The notes under the pieces: model-generated
What the model was told of the DNA's origin: nothing
Database searches by the model: none
What the model saw: the letters and a program-made list of their open reading frames with translations, nothing else
Part shown: piece after piece, positions 25,801-40,800 of the stretch
How the letters are laid out: every line of letters begins with the position of its first letter
How positions within the stretch are numbered: position 1 is the first letter of the stretch
Translations under genes and position numbers: made by a program
Source of the DNA: Sipunculus nudus
Taxonomy: Eukaryota > Annelida > Sipuncula > Golfingiida > Sipunculidae
DNA: 64,000 bases
NCBI GenBank assembly: GCA_026874595.1
Contig: CM049316.1
Location: 38,141,195-38,205,194, forward strand
Reading direction: 5' to 3'

Positions 25801-28800
25801 GTTTTATAGAAAAGCATTGTTGATAACTTCGTTGAGAAATAATTATAAAAATCCATAACTTTCATTAAGTTATTAGAAATAATTAAAATTTAAAAAGTTG
25901 ACGTAATCTACTGACACTTCCCTTATAAATTTCAATATGGAATCATTCATCCTGTATGAAAAGGATTAGCAAATGCTTTTATTCCGTAACTGATTATCAT
26001 TCCTGACAATGCACACAAAATATTAGTGTCCTCAGACATTTTTTGTGGACAACACAACCTCTAGTTCGAGCTGTAAAGTTTTGACTGTCAAAAAGAATAT
26101 GCTTTGAATGCACAATAACAGGCCATAGCGTATATTATTTCCACATTATTAGGTCAATAACTACTAATAGTCACATTACAACAAATTTCATTCTGGTGAT
26201 TTACCTATTAGACATGTTTCACCTTGATGAATGGGATGAAACATAAAGACAGAAAAATAGGCACGATTCTCATGTATTGTGCTAATATTTACTACCATAA
26301 AATTAACTAACATAACCTTGTAACGTCAATTTTAACCTCGCGCATCAAAAATTTGATTTTGATTTTCAAAAGAAACTTACTAATTTTGAGCTCCAGCCGC
26401 TCGCACATTTCTTTCAAGAAGATAAAATAAATACAATTTTGATAAGTTTTTTTCTTATGTAGTGCTTGATCATTTGACTTTTTTTTTACATTTTTTATCG
26501 AAACATCCAAAAAGGGTAAAAAAATCGTCTGAGAACCAAACCTTTTTTTTTTTGGCCTTCGAATCATAATTTAAAAGAAGACCTCCATACCTCTAGCTTT
26601 TAAGATTGATTAAGTCCCGAGCACTATACTTTGCGATTGTTTACCGGTCGAGACACGATATGTGGAATTTTGCTAGGTTGCCCAGAAAATACAAAAAATG
26701 TGCTGTAGTTCTTGATATGATGTATATGATCAACACAAAATTTAGTCCATTGTCCATACGTTTTAGAACATTTAGCAACATTACTTAGGACCTGGTCTTC
26801 ATTTGAAGAAAAAAAATAGAAAAAAATGCAAAAGGGGAATCTGTAGAAAACTAATCTTGTGTGGCTTTAGACAGGAATTAATTTGTTTGATAGCCATATT
26901 TTCGGAGTAAGTTCTCTTAAATATCAACGCTGTTGTACTTGTATGATCCGCAACGTAAATGCCTCTTTTCAACGATGACTGTCCCGAAAAATGACAGAAG
27001 TGTTTTTTCCTAAGCAAAAAAGAGTATGTCTGATATTTGCAGCTCTGTAGCAAGGAATTCCGGTCACTTACAAATGCCCTCCTCCCTAAAGATGTGCTTA
27101 AATAGTGTCTTGCTTGTAATAACGCGAACAAGCTAGACCCGTGATGCTTTTCCAGTTGGTATGACTCATACTCCGGATTAGCCATCAATAAGAGCGATAT
27201 TACATGATTCCCAGTTCTCTCGTGAGTATAGCGCAAGGCAGGCTGGGAACCATGCTAGATCAATATCGGACTTAATGTTGAAATTAACAATGATATCGAC
27301 AAGCGGGTCTGGAACAAAACAGGTCACGTTACAATTATGACATCATCACGTCCCATCTGCCTGTGAAATGAAACTGACATCTAATTAATACAATGAAGGT
27401 ATGAAGGTGCCTTCGCGTGTGCGCTGCCTCCCCTCAGGCCAAAACGGAGCAGAAAGCCGGTAAAAAACATGTGAGTATTGGTTACAGCCTAAGGAAGAGT
27501 TAGGGTGCTTTTCCATGTGCGCGGCAGAAACTACCGCGCGTCAAACGCATGCGTTTGCCGCGCGGCCAGTCCTTTTCCATGTTAGCGTTTTGTATGCGTT
27601 TGCCTAGCGGTATCCATACCACACAAGCTAAACTGCTTGTAGTGGTATACAGGTCCATACACTCTGATACCTAAACAAAAAAAGTTAGAACTAACTATTA
27701 CTGTCAGCTTCTCACCTTTTATCTGGATGATGTCAGCATAAAAAGTCTATTTAGTCTGTTTGGTTGATTTATCCACAGCAGGTTTACATTAAAATTAGTT
27801 GGCTTAATTATTATACTTTTTTGTTTGTGGGGCTGAAACAAACTGACTACTCAGAGACAGCCTGTCGTCTGGTTAAACATGGCTGCTTTGCATGACATCA
27901 GCAACTAGGGGGCGCCTTTGTGCTATACAAGTTAGACTGTTACCCTTCTCCTAAACATTCCAACTTGAGGCTTGAAATCGTTATTTTTGTACTGGCTATA
28001 TATCCTGCATAGTTGTTTAGTTCATGTTTATATTTCAAGTTTGCATACCATTCAGGATATATAGCCAGTACAAAAATAACGATTTCAAGCCTTAAGTTGG
28101 AATGTACGGGGAAACCCCAAATGTGACGTCTAGTTATCGCAAATTTTTGTGAGCTTTTAAAACAAAAATCACAAAATTTTCGCGCAAGCGCATCAGGTGA
28201 GTCTGTGGTTGGGAGGGTTGTTCTTTAATTCGAGCAGGTGTCATGTAAGTTTGTACATCTTGGCATGGTCCCGATCACATTCTCTCAGTTTCCTGCAGCA
28301 GTGGCCTCACTTGTTCTAACTAGCATCCTGTTCATCACTGTGCACGGGTGTCTGTACATCTCTTTGTGAACATTAAGATTAGATTGATACCGCTACTTTT
28401 CCTTCCTGCGCTTTTCCTGCTTGGCTTTGTGCAACTCAGGAGTGTTCCGTTGTGTATTAAGTCTCACACATGAGGCCTTTGTTTACCTTTGAGCATATTT
28501 TCCAGCAGTGATGAAACGCTGATGCTGTACAAGTCAGCCAGGGATATGACACTGGTTTGCTTACCCCAGTACAAGGGACATATATACGGACACATATGTG
28601 GAGTATCTATGGACAACATCCATTCCAAATAATAACAACGTGAAGTATATATCTGTATATAAGCTGTGGATCAATTTTGCAGCATTATAGCTGTGAGGCA
28701 GCATTGTAAATATAAACAAAAACTTATGTACGTGCTTGATCAGTGGTATTACATCTGTTTATAATCTGTAGAATTGTCGAATGTTCTAATATGTAGTGTG

Positions 28801-31800
28801 ATCTAGTGATGTAGAACTCGAGTCCGAGACCGGACAGTCCAACAGAATATCACAAAGTACGAATAAAATACATGATAATCTAAAATTTCAATTAAATTTT
28901 TTTTTCAGGATATTTGTTTTGGGCTCGGACTTGAACTCGGGGTCCGAATGACTCGGATTCGAGGGGAGTGGACTTGGATTCGAACTTCAAGGACTCAGAC
29001 TTGGACTCGCGTGGTCTGGACTATTGCACTCTGACTTGGATGTTTGAGGGTCAATGAGTCGAGTGTCAAATGTTTTTTACATATAATCGATGCAACTTGT
29101 GCGGAACATTCAGGTCAAGCACGCATAAGTCGTGTGTGATCACAAAGACATTAACAACCAGCACAAAGCTGTAGAAAATAAAGAAAAAAAAACATTTGAT
29201 ATGTTGAAGTGTTAAACAATATCCGGCCAAATTGAATATCAAACTTGAACTAAAAGATGAACTGATAGAGCCTTGTGGTAGCCTTGAGACTGACGACTCA
29301 AAAAAGGGGGCCTTGACGATCCTCTACAGGCTGCTTACAAACTGTTCACAGTACCGAAACTGCTCATCTGCGTGTGCAGTCAAACATTCTGCAAGCCAAC
29401 GACCGATGGAGTGCTTACTTCTTTTTCTATGTTAGATCTTTGATAAGTTTCATCACGTGTTACTATTAAACAGACTTAAATTAAGGTATGGTGTGACTGG
29501 AGCAGCCCCTGAATGGTTTAAATCTTTCAGACCGTACACAGTCGTCCTGGATGGGCTTGAAACGTCACATAAAGTGTACCATTGAAGTATGGAGTACTGC
29601 ATGGAACTGTTCAAAGTCCAGTTGTTTTTTACTTTTACTGCACCGCTTGGTGATATCATCAGAAGATGTAACAATAGCTATCGTCTATAAGCCGATGACA
29701 TCCGGTTATACCGAACGTTCAAACCCTTTGCCACTAGAGAAAGTTCATTTGAAGCTAGGAAAACATGATTGGAGAATGTGTGGCTGTTGTCAAGTTAGAT
29801 GTCGAAGCTCAATGATGACAAGACGTCCAATTCCTTATAATAGGAGCAAAGTACCACATGACCATGTTGTCCTCAAGCCAACCTATTAATGCCGAGGAAG
29901 CCACGATTATACCATAGTGCGCAATATTGGTGATATATTTGACTCGGGTCTGAACCTCCTGGGCCATGTTGCTTATCTATGTACAGGGGCATATCTTGGC
30001 ATGAGAAACATTAATCGGATGCGTAGGTATCTGGATCGGCCAAATAGGCCAACAACGGACTTCTTTATTCACCCCTTTACAACATCAAGAATGGTTCGTC
30101 TAAACTCACTGTCATATGACCTACCAGACAGATTAATAACGAAGCTGAAGATAATTAAAACTACTGCTTATCGTATTACACCAGAATACATTAACAAAAC
30201 CATATTTTTTTATTTCTCCGCTGGCTCCCTTTAACACAAAGGATAACATGAAAAATGTCATTGTTCACATTTAAGTGCCAAAATAACCTTGCAACCGTCT
30301 ATATTTTAAAGAACTGATCCATCTATATAGACCTACAAGAACTGTCAAGTACTTGCGACAGAACGTTCTATGCAGCTAGACCTTCATTACGCAATGCTTT
30401 TTCTCTAGACATCAGATCAAGTCAAGACCTTGCCAGTTTCAAATCAAAACTGAAGACATTCTTATTCTTAAAAGCTTTCATAGGGATTTAGTGTAAAATA
30501 TTTTGTAAATATTTTAAATTTTTTATCATCAATTTGAAAGGTTAAAACTTTTAATGCAACTTTTTATAGTTTATACTTTTTAGTTGTTTAGTATTTTATT
30601 AGGCAGCTTAGAACAATTTATAATGAATTTGGCGCTCTAACATTTTTTATAATAATAATAATGTAAATTTATATAGCGCCATACCAAAACATACAATTGC
30701 TCTTGGCGCTTTACAATAAAATTGAGTAAATTATTGAAAAGCCATATTGGAAATGGGCCAGTAATGCAGAACTATATATCAGTAACAATAAAACTAATAA
30801 CTAATAACTATTACATGTAAGACATATAAATGACTATACAAACACACAAGACCTGCGATGGCACATATTACATTCTATGCATAAGCACTCTTAAAATGAA
30901 TAGTTTTTAGCATTTTTTTTTAAAAAATCTAAATCTGTTTGAGATCTCAAATTGTGAAGGCAATTTATTTCGTATAACAGGTTATTTATATTAAATAAAA
31001 ACAATAGATCTTTGCCCTGTAGAAATGAGAGATTGCGAGACCGTTTGCATAAATAGGGACAAGGGTGTATCAATATAGATATTGGCATATCAGTAGATAC
31101 TATCGTATTAGTAGATACTGGCGTCCCAGTATATGTTGCCCCTGCATGGAGGTTGGGGCTGTATGCTCTGAAAGCTCTGAATGGTTAGATTTCAACAAAA
31201 TGATCCCGACACTGATGTGGACTGATGTCTAAAAGTAAGCTAATCATCGGTACATTGGTGATACTTGTGAATATTTACAGTTATAAAACATACAATGTTT
31301 ACCTGCAGTGTATGAAATTCCCAATCCGGCATCAAAAGTCGGCATCAACGGTGTGTGTGCTGCTGAAAGGCCTATCAGCTTTAAATAAACAAAATAATAC
31401 CTTAATCAATATAGGTACAGGTATATAAGCGCCGAGATGTTTAGAAAAAGAATGATTAATTAAGATCCAGTCCAGTCTTTTGTTCATATTATCAGAATAT
31501 TACCGATATGAACATTTTGCACCGTATAGTCCGTTCAGTATCCTGAATACCCGATTTTATAGGCAAAAGAAGTAAAATATTTTGTTCAAAAGACAGAACT
31601 CCTCAAAAATGCTCATTTAAAAAAAATAGATAATTTTCTGCAAAAAATAAAAGCGAGACATGAGAAAACTTCAATATATTTGGGATTGGTTTAGTCCATA
31701 ACAAAGTCATCAGGAAGCCGGGATGATCAACGACGCCATAATGCAACGGGTATTGAATGAGGAGTTGATTTTGATTGTCATGGTGACGTTACATGAAAAA

Positions 31801-34800
31801 CATGGATAATTCTATGGACGCGATTTCAAACAGGTAATGGAGAAAATATAATCATCAGACAATAAGTGGTTGGTCAATATTCATTATAATTGAATCGCCA
31901 AATAATGTACGAAACGCATTTGTCCTCTTACGTAGGGCGATTTAGATTTACCAAACACAAGTAAATTGATTTGAAAGGAATGTCCCGAAAATCAGATGGA
32001 CAGGGGTATTAAAACAAAGTACATGGATTGCCAATGCGAAGTAAATCTTTGAAAATGACAGGCGATAAAAAAAATTACAATAGAACGCAAGTACCAGTTT
32101 AATATAAATACGAAAACATTAACGCAATTATTTCAAGTGCAAATAACCGAAGGTTAAATAGTTAATCAAATGTCAAGTGTACTGGAGAAAACTGGAGAAA
32201 CTGGGCTGTCATACGAATTTCATATCGCTGTTTGAGTGCACATTGTTGAGAAGTGCCTTGATAATTTTAATTTAGGTATAGGTTATCATTAAGAAACGTA
32301 TAATCTTTGATGATTTGTGCTGTTTATAATAGATAAAAAGTTACCTCCCCGGTTGGAGGGACAGCTCCTTCAAACGTGATAGGCTGTGGAAGTTCAGACC
32401 ACCTGTAAAAAATAATCATTATCATTGTGTAGCGAAACATCAGTTTTAGACATGGTAAATGCACATTATGTTTACTTTAAACATATATATTTCAGTGGAC
32501 CGGTACAAGCAGTAAATATTTGTCGAGGTACTGTTTGTAAAGGTGCACTGCTGTTTAATTAAAAAGGAAACAGTTTTGTGTTATAATTCCAGTTATGAAT
32601 GTGTTGCGGTTTCCAATATTTCCTACACAACTTGATATTTATTTCTGATAACTGAATACTATTACAATATGACACTGGATTTTCCCCCCATAAAACTTAT
32701 TTAAGTTCCATTCGAAAAAAATACGTATAAGAATTATTGAGAAAATGTGTATATGTAAGTAAGGTTTATTTACCCTTTCATCAAAGGAACTATATCATTA
32801 TAGAAGTCCGAGGCTTCAAGTCCCTCTGCAAAATAAATTAAGTTTAAAGGTGATTTGTTTTCTATTGATGTGAGTGGTGGTTGTTAACGTCAAACCTCTC
32901 CTCGACTAAACAAAGGTAATTGAAAAAGAGGACAGGAAATAAATAAAACTGGGTTATACCATGAAACCTGTGCATCGCTTTCTTCATCTCTTCCAACGAT
33001 TCTTTGACCTGACGCAAGGACACGATCATTCCTGTGACGTCATCTTTTCTTACGCTGTGCTGAGCAGATAGAATCCCCTGAAAAATACACATTAGGCCAA
33101 AAAAAAAAATAAATAAATAAAATGAAAGGTATGGTTCTCAAGCAACGCCCGCGTCAATTTGTAACCCCCGCATCATTTTTTTTTTATTTTGATTTACAAA
33201 ATAGAAACTTACCAATTTTGAGCTCCAGCCGATCGGAAATTTCTTTCAAGAGATAAAATCATACAATTTTGATAAATTTTCCTTTGTTTATGTAGTGCTT
33301 TTTCTTGTTTAGCCAAATAAATATCATTCTTTTACCTTATCATTTGACATTTTTTATCGAAACATACAAAAAAAATTAAAAATAAAAAAAAACCGCCCGC
33401 CCGCATTGATTTATGAAAAAAGTGCCTGAAAACCAAACCTAATTTTTTTCTTGGCTTTACATTAGGCTATGATTATCCCGGTATAATTAAGAATAAATCA
33501 ATAAAACCTTATTACATACTGTTGTATACTATTAAGGTAGCTTGTTTGGCCTCAAAAGGTGTTTCTGGACAAATTGTGAATGATAAGTTTTGAGGCCTAT
33601 CACAGTCATTTGCCCTACGGTAGGAGGATGCATAAGAATGTTTTCTAACAAACTGTGAAAGTACACCATTATTATACATCGGCCGGTAAGGCAGTGTTTC
33701 CCTTGGTTCATTAGTTATTATTGAGATAATCTGCATCACCATAATATATTTTTAGTTGAAAGAATTATGTACCATTTTTACACATGACGGTCCATATGTT
33801 CACATGGTAAACGCTTCAGGCGTAGGAGCACTGCACGTATATTTGTCTTGGAAAGTTAGTGGCGCCACCTATCGTTCCGTTTTCGAAGGATACATTAATG
33901 CCCTTTTCTTAGGCGTGGTTTGGCGTATCGGATTATAATATTTGTATATTCATCCGTAGATTTATACTACCGAGCCTGGTGGCGCCTCCTACGATCATGT
34001 ATTTGCAAAATATATTCAGGCATTTATCCCAGAAGTGGTTTGGTGTATTCGTTTGAAAATGTGCATGTTCACAGATCATTGAATGTGTTATCTTGTACAC
34101 AAGACCACCTGCAATCAATTTCATCTGGTGTCAATCTGTACGTCTGTTTTTCGGAAAAATCACCAATATCTCAGGAGTGATTTAGTATATCGGCCTAGAG
34201 TTGTGCATGTAGATCCATCCTGGGTAGATTTCTCTAACAAAAGACCGGTGGCGTCTTCTAATTTCGTGTATTTGCAGAATACATTCAGGCATTTAACTCA
34301 GGTGTGGTTTGATGTATTCGCTTGAAAATTTGCATGTCCTTAGATCTTGGAATGTTTGATCTTGTGTACAAGACATGTGTCGCCGTCTTAAATCAATTTC
34401 TTTTGGTGTCTATCTGTACATCTGTTTTTGGTGAAAATCAAACATATCTCAGGAGTGAATTGGTGTATCGGCCTAAGGTGCATGTGGAACCATCTTGGTT
34501 ATATTTCTCAAACACAACCGGTGGTGCCACCTACGATCACGAATTTGCAGAATGCATCCAGGCATTTATCCTAGGAGTAGTTAGATGTATCCACTTGAAA
34601 ATTTAGAGTAGGAAGTCCATAGATCTTGGAATGTTTGATCTTATAATGGTACCTACCGGTACCTAATGGTACCTTTCTTTTTCTTTTGTCCATTTGTACG
34701 TCTGTTTTCGGTGAAAATCACACATATCTCAGGAATGATTTAGTGAGTGGGCCTAAAATTGTGCATGTACACTCATCTTGGTTAGATATATCGAATTAGA

Positions 34801-37800
34801 CTGGTGGGGCCTCCTACTATCACGTAGAATATACATTCAGGCATTTATCTCAGGAGTGGTTTGATGTATCCGCTTGAAAATTTGCATGTCGACCGATCTA
34901 GGATTGCACCATTGGATTTACATCTTATGTTAAATACATAAACCGTAGCCTGACCTTTCAATTACCGACTGTTTGCAGCGACACCGATGCAATAAGATAG
35001 ATGGTCACTGCAGCAAACTTTTCCGCATGCCTAGGGTCACAACTCAAACTAGGCTTTATCAGTTTCATATAAATGTCTTCTGAGTAGCGGCTAGCCATTC
35101 TCCAACAAAACGTTAAAAAGATATTGCAGTCATGTAACTCACCTTTACACCCCGCACTCCACAGAGCTCCACCTGACCCGTCACCTTCAAGAACCACTCG
35201 ATAGCAGATGCCCTTCCACTGGTTAACTTGACAATAACTTCCATGTTTCTTAATACAATATTAAAACGAGCGTCCATTGCATGCATGCTGGTGAACACGT
35301 GACATATCGGGATAGAATAGGTAATTGAATAATTAAGTAAAAAAAAAAAAGAAATTGATAAATCGTTTATTTCACTGAAAAATCCTAATTTGTCACACTA
35401 CATGAATTTAAACAAATATTTTATAACTAAAAAGGGGTTTTCAACCATAAAATCTAAAATACTCCGTATTCGGATTGTGTTAGAAATCATTCAAATTAGG
35501 AATATAAATACAATAAAAGATTGTTTTTAAGTTTTTTTATAGAAATAATATTCAATCATTTTTCAGAAAGCCATGGCTACTTTATTTCTGCATGTTTTGC
35601 ATTATGATCTCAAAAAGGTGATGATCATATATTTTATACACTGATATTGAGCCCGGAATGACAGTTAATATTAGGCTACACACAAGTATAATAGTTTACA
35701 AAACAGGATAGTTTTTATGGCCCCTTGGATATGCGTTGCCGTGTAACTCCTTTTTGAGATTCAAGAGCTGTGATAAATAACTAAATTGCAGCCTTGCGTC
35801 CGATTATTTTAACTTGACGGGTAATAACCTATAAATCAGACTTTTAGAATTCAAATGCTGAATGTGGTTAAACTATATTTTATTCCCTATTTTTCTGTAA
35901 TCAGGGTAAAAGAAGAATACCTACTCTATGTTCATCTCCCTGAAATATAAACAGAAACAAACAAATTGCTCTCAAGTTATAGCAAGAAGAAGTCATTACA
36001 CTGTTCTTGCAATCAAGGGTCCCGCTCCGTCGCAAAGAAACCTTGCTCCACTGTATTTACATTTCATGTATAATTAACAAATTCGGAAGTAATGGGACAT
36101 AATTAATAAAGTCTAGTTAAATCCAATGTATCAAAGTATTAACAGTACACAATATTAAAAATATCCTCATGCCGTAAAAACAAGAACACATATACACGGG
36201 AAACTGGACTGAATTACAAACTTTTTTTTATGATTGTACACAGTTTTCTACAGGTTGTTTTGCTCGATGCGTAGAGTGAATGCACGTGAGTCACTTGATT
36301 GGTTAATAATTCAATAAAATCTGGAAGGGGTGGGGGGGGGGGGGTGATGTTTGTTCGTGACGGAGCAAGAGCCTTGTTACAAGAAGGATGGCTAGAATAG
36401 TTTAGTGATCAATCATTCTGGCAAAACCAACCGTGCCGGGTATAGTTACATTATTAAAAGATGTATATATATTTTTTTAACTAAAATATTTCGCATCATT
36501 TGATCAATCAAGAAATTTCATGATTCTTGAATATATTTACTGAAAGTTACTCAAACAACGTTTACACGTAAAAAGTTAGAATTTCATTTGTACCTTTTTG
36601 CATCTTTCCGGCGAATATTGGCATACGCGAATGTTGCATAGCATGGGGTCGGTGGTATTCCCAGGCTGTCCGATATACCGCAGAGTGGCTCTGCAAGGCA
36701 TTTTGGTAATACCTGAAACAAGGTAATATTGTCTAGTCCTCGCATGTCACTGATTCATCTATACTCTATTTTTTATATTTGTTATAATAAATCGTAGTAT
36801 TGAATTACCGCATATTACCAACATGCATTGGTTATAGCCCAGTGAAATGCAATATATCATGTAAGGTTTTACGAGGCGTGTGTCACGCATTGCGATTGCG
36901 AGGCGAAGCCGAGCGAATGCCATGACAGACCTCATATGATGCATCATATTCCACTGGGCAATAACTGATTTGTCCCACATGCCCCGCCTCAGGGTTGAAG
37001 GTCTTTATGTCAGCTGTTTTGTAACACTCCCGCTCATAATGGAACCCAAAATTTGTCTTGCATTCGCTTTACTGCATATACGCGGCGTAGTATATAGTTT
37101 GATCATAGAGTTTGATCATAATTCATTTAGTGACAATAGGAGCCATACCATAAGCATGATCATTGGCTGGCTCTTTGATAAGTTGTTGACAGATCAAATT
37201 TATATAATGATAATAGTTGTAAAAGAGTTTCCACTCCATAGGTGGGAGGATTTCATGGTGGATGGGGGGGGGGGGGGGGGGGATAATAATGGTCCAAATT
37301 GTTAAATTGTACTCTATATATACATCTATAGTATAACTATATAGTTATACTATAGTTAAGTTGAATGACAATTAAAAATGCGTCTAAAATTTTAGCTGAT
37401 TTGGTCATACAACATCACATTTGATGCAGATGTAAATATATATATCTTAATAAAATATATTAATTAATTTGTAACAAATAAATAATTATCTGAAAAGAGA
37501 TTTGAATCAAAATCAAAATTCACTTTTCTAATCTGCACTTTTAATTTCCGATCAATTGGCTATTATGTTATAAAAAAAAGCTGTTGATGGGTTTATATTA
37601 AAAAGCATAAATGAATTGGAAGGAAAATTAAAAACTTTAATTTTAGGCCATGGTTGGCTGATATGATTGGTTTTAAAAATTGATTGAACTATGCCTTAAT
37701 CAAAGTTGGGCCAAAATGGAAGTTCTGATTTGTTAATTATGTTAATAACCTGAAAATAACAAGATTCAGACCTAATTATGGGTATAAAATGGATTTTTGA

Positions 37801-40800
37801 TTAAATGAATAAATAATTTTGGATAGGTCTCTAGATTTACATTATGAATTACGTAATACTGACCTGGGTCGCAGTGATTATATATGTACGAATATGTGAT
37901 TTGGCTGTAACAAAGATGCAGCAATAAGTAATCTAGATGTATCGACCCACATGTAACTTATATGTTACAATAACTGAGCTTTTTCCTGGATTGTACATAG
38001 AAACTATATACGTGAATATTAATGGTATTATGTATTGCACAATATGCATCAGATCCACAATTTTTATTACATCAATTTGTTTCTGTTTATTATATATTTT
38101 ATACATTTACATTTTACAATAAAACATAGATATTTAGAATTCACAATTCTTAATTGCAATATTTATCCATGATTTGGCTCATATATTATAAAATTTTACC
38201 TACTGACTGATGTGTTTAATTATATTTTAATTAAATTGTTTAAATGGAGATTATTTTCTTTAAAAATGCTACATTTCCACAACATGGCATCTTCTAGTTT
38301 ACTCAAGAATTGTTTTGTACTTCGTAGTGGAAACAGCTTTACAATAAAAAATACAGTTCGAACAATAATAATTTTTGCAATAAACTTGGCGGGGGGTGGT
38401 GACATGAGAATAACTGTACACCTGTGACAACAGGGGTGCTGGACCAGTGTTCAATCACTAATAAAGTTCCTTTGCAGGGCTGTAACGACCAGAAATGAGC
38501 GGCATGGAGATACAAATGAATACAATAGAGCCTCTGAAAGAAACTTCAATAACTAGCATTAATTTTAGCTTTTATTTTCAAATTTCAAAATTTAACAGAT
38601 TAAATCAAATGTACATCCTGGAAAAAAACGTGCCATGGTCAAAGTTGGGCAAAATTTAAGGTAATGATTTTAATGAATTTCGGGTATACAGATGAATTAA
38701 ATAAATTTATATAACTGAAAAAAAAAATCTCTAGCTTTAAAACTAATCATCTTAAGTGAGTAAATATCTTTCCTGAATTTTTTTACAAAGTGCATTATAA
38801 TTGGTCCCATAACTTTTAAAAATTGAGTAAAACTGAGCTAATTTCTGGCACGTACACATAAACTATGCAAAAGAATATTTATGGTAAATATGAAGGAAGT
38901 CAGATATGTGGTTTTGATATTAGGCAGACCTAAACTTGATAATAGGTTTTTAATGGATCTTGAATCTTTCCTGAATAAATCAAAGGCACGAAGTCCCAGT
39001 GACCCCGTTTTCAGTTTGGTAAGAGATCTTTGGGACATCTAATAGTATGCCAAATTTGGATTCGTAAGTCTGTTTCAAAACGTGCCAGTCTAACGGACTA
39101 ACGACGGACAATGGACCACGACTATGGTTCTCAGGCACCGCCCGCGTCAATTTTAACCCCCTGCATTAAAAAAAATTATATTGATTTTCATCTTTAAGGA
39201 AGATAAAATAATAAAATTTTGTTAATATTTCCTTTGTAATGTAGTTCTTATACCTGATTAGCAAAAAAAAATCTGTTATTATCTAGCTTTTTCCTGATAA
39301 TATTACAGTTTTAGCGAAACATCCAAAAAAAGATAAAAAAAATCGCTCGCCCGCACTGATTTCGAGAAAAAAGGTGCCACTGAACGATACTTTTTTTTTG
39401 CCTTTTTTAATCAGTTTTTAACTGCCTGCACGAGAATTTACATTCAATTAAGCTACACGTGCGTGAAGTCGTTTAGATACAAGAAGAGTCCATTCATATG
39501 TGTCATATATAATGACAGCTGCTAATTTACAGCCACCAAAAATAATAACTATTCAAGTGTTTGAACCAAATGAACATTGCATACTCTGCGTTCTGCGGAG
39601 AATTCAAATGATAATAAATATTTTTGAGAAAAGAGCAAGGTGTTCAGAAACTCTATCACAAAAACCAGAGATAAATTCGTAGGGAGTGAAGAACTTCGTA
39701 ACACAGAATACTACCTGTGTGCATAGTTGGTTTAAGTTTTTTTACCCTTTGTATTGTATTTTAAGTGGAATTTTACAAATAAACGATTTAAATTATATGT
39801 TTCTTAAATACTTTTGTTTTGATTCCACAGGTCAGTATTATCTTGCACACAGATTACAACTGAAATTAATTTTACTTTTAACATTTTTCTAACATTTCAT
39901 GAAAAAAAGGGTTAAAGACATATAATCCATCAAAAGTCGTTTCCTTAACCGGAAGGCAGTATTAAGGAATACATATTTGTAACGCACAAACACAATTCAA
40001 ACGTCAGCCTTCCTTGAGAAGGCTCTATATGGGCAGGTAAAATAATTATGACGTAAATGAACAATAAATGTTCTATCTCCCATCTACATAATTTATCCGA
40101 AATGTTTTTTATGACACTCTGGACTTTTTCAGAAAAGCTTTCTTTAGAACCATATATCAGGGTCAATAAAGAACATTTCAAGGGTCCCAATCTGTCCATT
40201 GATAAGAAACTTGAAGGGTTCCTCTGAGAACCTTTAAATATGTTATAGATAGAACCTGTGAGGTTCCACCAAAGAACCCTAAGGCGATTCCAAAATGAAC
40301 CATGTTATTTAGGTTCCGGTTAGAACCTTTAAAGGTTCATCACTCGGTCCGCTGCGAAGAATCACTTTGGTTCTACCTGAAACCCTTGTTCTAAAAGTGC
40401 AAATGAACTATTAACGACATGAGATGATTTACGATATATAATGAATGGACCATCTTTTACATATACATAGTCAATTGAGTGTTCGCAGTGCATATTCAGA
40501 CGAGGGTCTGGTTATATTCGGACTGAAAGCGTTTTTGAACCGTTAAATTTATATTCAAACAAACATTTCTCGGCACCCCAGACAATCCTCCCCCCCCCCC
40601 CCTTCAAGAATAGGCCCTATCTTCACAAGCATATAGTGAAACTTGGCATGCCACCATGGTTTCTTCCATCTATCGACTTGAGAAACAATATTTTCACCAA
40701 ATATGGGAATTATCAAGGTCAAGGCCACTCTCATAAGGGAGGTCATGATCCCAATTTAAATATATCTCATTTCATAACCCATATCTATGTATATGCACAA

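Noticed and set aside
26799-27236. 145-aa minus-strand frame
   Set aside because: No recognised motif, a low-complexity Phe/Lys end, lies in a dispersed repeat and does not splice in phase with the IDO exons.
27415-27445. Possible IDO GGSA exon (minus strand GGSAHAKAP)
   Set aside because: No donor or acceptor in phase and no FD.LLGI continuation; a better exon in the right phase exists at 31303-31378.
34958-35230. Alternative frame of exon 5 ([15 protein letters not shown])
   Set aside because: It looks protein-like, but it breaks phase with exons 4 and 6, while the frame [11 protein letters not shown] fits both and aligns with IDO.
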